A DNA stretch of 64,000 nt, from NCBI GenBank assembly GCA_036346205.1, contig JARFJB010002140.1, positions 124,001-188,000 on the forward strand. Reading direction: 5' to 3'. The position numbers and the translations under genes are program-made. The stretch comes from Vesta saturnalis. Taxonomy: Eukaryota; Arthropoda; Insecta; Coleoptera; Lampyridae. A model generated the notes under the pieces. The model ran no database searches. It was not told the origin of the DNA and saw only the letters and a list, made by a program, of their open reading frames with translations. Shown here one piece after another: positions 60,131-64,000 of this stretch (positions are counted from its first letter, which is position 1; each line of letters opens with the position of its first letter).

Positions 60131-60902
60131 AAACACTATTGCAATAATTATCAAATCGATTTCATTAACAAACACATTAAAAGTAGAATTTTATGTATTC
60201 ACAATACAGTATCTGAAGGCTTTACACACCAAATAATACAGTCCTAAGTAATCATATTTTTGGAAAAGGTTTTTTTTATTTTAATAATAAGTTAATTTTA
60301 TTAAAACTTTATATTCAATTATTCACATAAAGCACATTACTTAACTTAGTACCACATCAAACACTAAAAATCAAAATAACTCGGAAACGCACAGGAATTT
60401 CGAAACAGAAGAAGGTACATTATTTTTGTTAAACTGTATGTAGATAATGAAAATAACAGTTTTTTAAAAATAGTCATTGGCGTAGAAGTTCTGTTTATGA
60501 AAGGGGTTGAGCACCCTCCACTCCGCCACTGTGCAATCTTGTGAACATTATTATCGCTTGTTTTATGCCCTTAATTAATAGACATTATCCCCCAACATGA
60601 AAAAAAGCTAAGCATTCGTTTATGAGTTATAATGAAAAATTGAGAAAAAAATTATATTCATATATATAGGGTATCTCGAAACGAAGCCTTCTACTACATA
60701 TGTTTATAGGAACTTTTCTTTTAGAAACATGTGTTCTATCTCCTGTTAAAGTTTGTCTACAAAAAACTGACTCACCCTGTACATATATACAGGGTGTCCA
60801 TTTAGTGTGTAATTGTCCGATTATGGGCTCCCAGACTACTTGTGTAAGCAGGCTCCCCAAATAGACTAAACGTTGCACATTTTAAAAATATTTTCATATA
60901 TA
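60131..60902. other. cluster of CAGGGTG-type mini-element ends
   Basis: 60663-60781 runs from TATAGGGTATCTCG to ACTCACCCTGTA and looks like a mini-element; a further TACAGGGTGTCC lies at 60788, just outside the element at 60903. No gene. Confidence 0.45.
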
Positions 60903-63653
60903 CAGGGTGATTCAGAAAAACGTGGTCTACCAAACTTGATTTTGTTTAAATGGAAAACCGTGTATATTTTCGCACCAACGAATAACTCGGAATTCATATC
61001 CCTAGCTTCAGAGGTTTTCGAGTTATTCGCATTATTTCAACATTTTTGAAAGGTACACGGTGTCAAAGAAATTAGTGTACCGTGGAAGTTATCGTAGAGA
61101 TAAAAATGATTTTAAATGAGGTGTTAAAGTCTGAGTACAGCCCTACTAAGAACCATTCTCAATACTCGAAAATATTGTACAGGGCGTCCGAAAAATTTGG
61201 TTCAAAATTTGACATCACAAATATCGGAAAACTCAATTTTTTCAAATGGACACCACCATTTTTTGTTGCACTAGTGCTTCTTTGAATCAATAGGAAAGTA
61301 TCTGACATGCGCTATCCCTAAATAAGCAGTTTTTGATTTATTCGATAAAAACCAATTTTTTTTTACAAAACGCGTTAGGAAGTACCTTTTTTTGTAGAGT
61401 AGGTTATGAGGATTGGGATAACAAGTTTCTTGCGTTTGAATTGCTCCTGTGACCATCTAATGGGTGCTTTCGCAGCTGAATAAAAAAATACTTGCGTGCG
61501 GTACATTATTATGACGTGAATTTTCTCGTTTTAAATGTGCATTTTAGGAGAGAAGGCTGAAGCATGATTGTTTTTCCTAACATGAAATTTTCTTTATTAT
61601 TTACTTGTCATCCAAAATGGTTTTATTGTCATAAACTTCATTAATTATGTTGTTTGTAAGTGTTAGTAAAGCAATGAATCAAACAAATTATTCAAAACAA
61701 CAACTTATGAGCATGACGTATGCAATAGGAGAAAGTGATGGAAATTGTTTGTGAGCGTCACGACTCTACGCTCAAACATATCCAGATAGAAGACATCCCC
61801 AGGTAAAGTGTTTTGAAAATTTAAAAGACCGCTTTGAAGGAACAGCCAACGCAAACTATGAGAAAAAGCAAGAAGCAAATCTGTTTTACATGAAAAAAAA
61901 TAAATTGGATATTACATTATCCGTGGTCGAAACTGCAGAAATAAGTGTACGGGAAGTTAGCAGGAATCTAGATATTGGAAAATCCTCTGTATCTAAATGT
62001 ATCAAAAAGAATAAACTACATGTACATATCATGTACAACTCCATCAAGACCTCTCCGCTGATGACTACATTTAACGAGTTAACTTTTGTCGATCGATGCA
62101 AATTAAATTACAGGAAAATAATTAGTTTCTATTCTACATATTATTTATAAACGAATGTACATTCCATCGAAATGGATTTGTTAATATACATAATTATCAT
62201 TACTACGCCACAGAAAATCCACATTTAGTACATGTAAATCATTTTCAACAGCAATGGAGTTTAAATGTCGCGGCAGGTATTGTTGGCAATTATGTTATAG
62301 GACCGCATTTCTTTGAGGGCCGCGTGCAAACGGAGATGTTTTTTTCAATTTTTTGAATCAAGACTTTCCACTTCTTATTCAACATTTCCGGAGGAAATAA
62401 GAGAACAGATGGGGCTTCAAATGGATAGTGCTGCACCTCACTACCATAGACAAGTCCGAGAGCATATAACTGCTTTATTTCCAGAAAAATCGATCGGTAG
62501 AGGTGGTCCTATAATTTGGCCCGCTCGATCGCCAGATCGTACGAGTTTAGATTTTTTCTTTTGGGGGTTTGTAAAATCTACAGTTTATAAAACACCGGCT
62601 ACCACGAGAGAAGACATGAACAATCGTATCACGGAGGCCTTTCAAAGTTAGACTTCAAGCTTGCCCGAATCAAAATGGACGACATTTTGAACATATGTTA
62701 TAATTTGATTATTAGCTGGACCAATTAATATGGGAACAAAATAAGGGAATTTTCAATAAAACACTACACTAATTCCGACGTGGGTTAAGTTAACCGAGTT
62801 AGCATCTTCAAAATGGGTATGAACTCTCTGACTTTGTCTTCATGTTTGCCAGCTTTCATATTACCTTGTTATTGTAGAAGTTAAACTTAACTTTGTTACT
62901 GAATATTTGTAGATACAAAATAAATTAATAATTATTTGTATGATCCTAATTTCGTAGTGGACTGTAAAAATATTTAGTGTCAAAATGCGAATGAATCGCC
63001 ACCTTTGAGAGATAAAATTCATGATGTCATAATAATGTATGTACTGCATTCAAGTATTTTTTTATTCAGCTGCGAAAGCACCCTTTAGATGGTCACAGTA
63101 GCAATTCAAACGTAAGAAACTTATTATTCCAATCCTCATAGCCTACTCTACAAAAAAAGGGACTTCCTAACGCGTTTTGTAAAAAAAATTGGCTTTTATC
63201 GAATAAATCAAAAACTGCTTATTTTAGGTATAGTGCATGTCTTACCTATTGATTTTCAAAGGAGAATTCACTAGTGACATAAAAAATGGTGGTTTCCATT
63301 TGAAAAAATTGAGTTTTCCGATATTTGTGATGTCAAAGCTTGAACCAAATTTTTCGGACGCCATGTACAATCTTTTCGGGTATTGGCAATGGTTCTTAGT
63401 AGGGCCGTACTTAGACTTTTACACCTCAGAAAATCATTTTTATCTGTACAATAACTTCCACGGTACACTAATTTCTTTGACACCGTGTACTTTTCAAAAA
63501 GGTTGAAATAATGCGAATAGCTCGAAAACCGCTGAAGCTAGGGATATGAATTACGCGTCAAATGTACGCAAAATTTATTCGATGATGAGCAAATATATAT
63601 GGTTTTCCATTTAAACAAAATCAAGTTTGGTAGACCACTTTTTCTGAATCACC

Positions 63654-63655
<2 letters not shown>
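60903..63655 (+). mobile_element. DD41D-type mariner-like transposon with about 0.63 kb inverted repeats
   Basis: Ends CAGGGTGATTCAGAAAAA (60903) and inverted CCGGTGATTCAGAAAAA (63655), TA at 60901-60902 and 63656-63657. The arms 60903-61525 and 63011-63655 match along their whole length with small indels. The centre of about 1.5 kb holds one decayed transposase. On the right the TA border is a (TA)n tract. Confidence 0.85.
61674..62700 (+). pseudogene. DD41D mariner-like transposase, decayed
   Basis: Start MNQTNYSKQQLMSM at 61674; a stop at 61750; YPDRRHPQVKCFENL; HTH frame 61890-62020 (LDITLSVVETAEISVREVSRNLDIGKSSVSKC). The first Asp motif reads INECTF (Asp to Asn, about 62150). Frame 62313-62651 holds QMDSAAPHY (second Asp) and RTSLDFFFWGF (third Asp), 41 residues apart, and ends prematurely at 62651. 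A deletion near 62035 removes the region between the HTH and catalytic parts. Confidence 0.75.

Positions 63656-63700
<45 letters not shown>
63656..63700. repeat. (TA)n microsatellite, right border of the 60.9 kb element
   Basis: About 44 bp of TA starting at the element's TA target. Confidence 0.95.
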
Positions 63701-63702
<2 letters not shown>

Positions 63703-63719
63703 CAATGTAATATAATATA

Positions 63720-63906
63720 CAATAATGTATTTAGTGGTGTTGGTGATGCGCTGCTCAGGATTCCTCGTCCTCTTCAGCGCGTGGATTTGTGGTTATCCAA
63801 AAAAAAAGAAACGTTGTGGTGATTTTGATGGGACGGTGAAGGTGTGGTGTGGACGGTCCTGTTGTCGCTCGGTTGTAGCTGATGTTGTTGATGCCTTGCG
63901 TATCTG
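63720..63906 (-). CDS. candidate exon of a host gene, G/C-richer than surroundings
   Basis: On minus, a strong acceptor TTTCTATTTATTTCAG lies at 63922-63907, followed by DNA of about 50% G+C against about 30% around it. All three frames stay open for at least 35 codons; one reads YARHQQHQLQPSDNRTVHT, a Gln/His-rich low-complexity style common in insect transcription factors. No donor could be fixed. The plus-strand 60-codon frame is likely a shadow. Confidence 0.3.
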
Positions 63907-64000
63907 AAATAAATAGAAACATATGTTAGATGTGCGAATACATTGTCGGTATTTATAGAACAGAATTTAAATAAATTACCGATGCTGTATACTTAGCTAG

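Noticed and set aside
58627..60236. Frames up to 467 codons over the ACACAG array
   Set aside because: Pure repeat translation (Asp/Thr/Gln/His or Val/Cys/Leu), present in all frames.

Overview
The window is a gene-poor, transposon-dense, AT-rich piece of nuclear DNA from an animal, almost certainly an insect. Evidence for an insect is an errantivirus-like (Ty3/gypsy plus env) retroelement remnant, two PIF/Harbinger elements with their Myb/SANT partner gene, Crypton-like tyrosine recombinase remnants, several Tc1/mariner-type elements (including DD41D-type and one resembling DD82E 'Sailor'), Penelope-like elements (PLEs), spliced pseudogenes with short introns (about 50 bp), and long microsatellites. 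I cannot name the species; a beetle or another repeat-rich insect would fit. Almost no gene is intact.

Layout. At the left edge (12-114, minus) is what looks like the first coding exon of a host gene. 310-1222 is a CA/CG microsatellite with a repeat in front of it that reappears before the large ACACAG array near 58.6 kb. 1870-6165 is a 5'-truncated errantivirus-like element with a 3' LTR. 8.4-9.4 kb (minus) is a decayed tyrosine recombinase; 9718-11675 and 28534-30826 are two transposons whose transposases have a long D-to-E spacing. 12523-13850 is a Tc1-like element. 15273-21151 holds two PLE copies in inverted orientation between (TA)n tracts, with hammerhead-ribozyme-like motifs in their terminal repeats. 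21308-28558 is a 3.6 kb tandem duplication, each unit carrying a Harbinger element; its breakpoint lies in the terminal repeat of the transposon that follows. 31001-33812 is a pair of long complex inverted repeats around an adenain-like cysteine protease remnant.

The right half has another decayed PLE (36.95-38.06 kb), a DD41D element with nested inverted repeats (38117-40030), a DDE transposon of unassigned superfamily with a 7 bp target duplication (40451-43483), two non-autonomous foldback elements separated by (TA)n tracts (43.8-45.8 kb), a second tyrosine-recombinase fragment, decayed DD41D genes, and an intact-looking tRNA-Thr with the unusual anticodon GGT (49061-49134). A copy of the 31 kb repeat family lies at 52.3-53.4 kb. 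At 55.9-57.2 kb a cysteine-rich/acidic terminal exon is tandemly duplicated, and in one copy its poly-glutamate codons have expanded into about 750 bp of TTC/GAA. A 1.45 kb ACACAG/ACGC array follows, then a DD41D element with about 0.63 kb inverted repeats (60903-63655).

Together the window documents serial insertion, nesting, duplication and microsatellite birth. The genes do not form a pathway; they are the coding parts of separate mobile elements. Best candidates for something new are the PLE inverted pair with ribozyme-like termini, the coding-tract-derived GAA expansion with an unexpanded control beside it, the repeated link between TA-flanked elements and (TA)n arrays, the protease inside long inverted repeats, and the tRNA-Thr(GGU).
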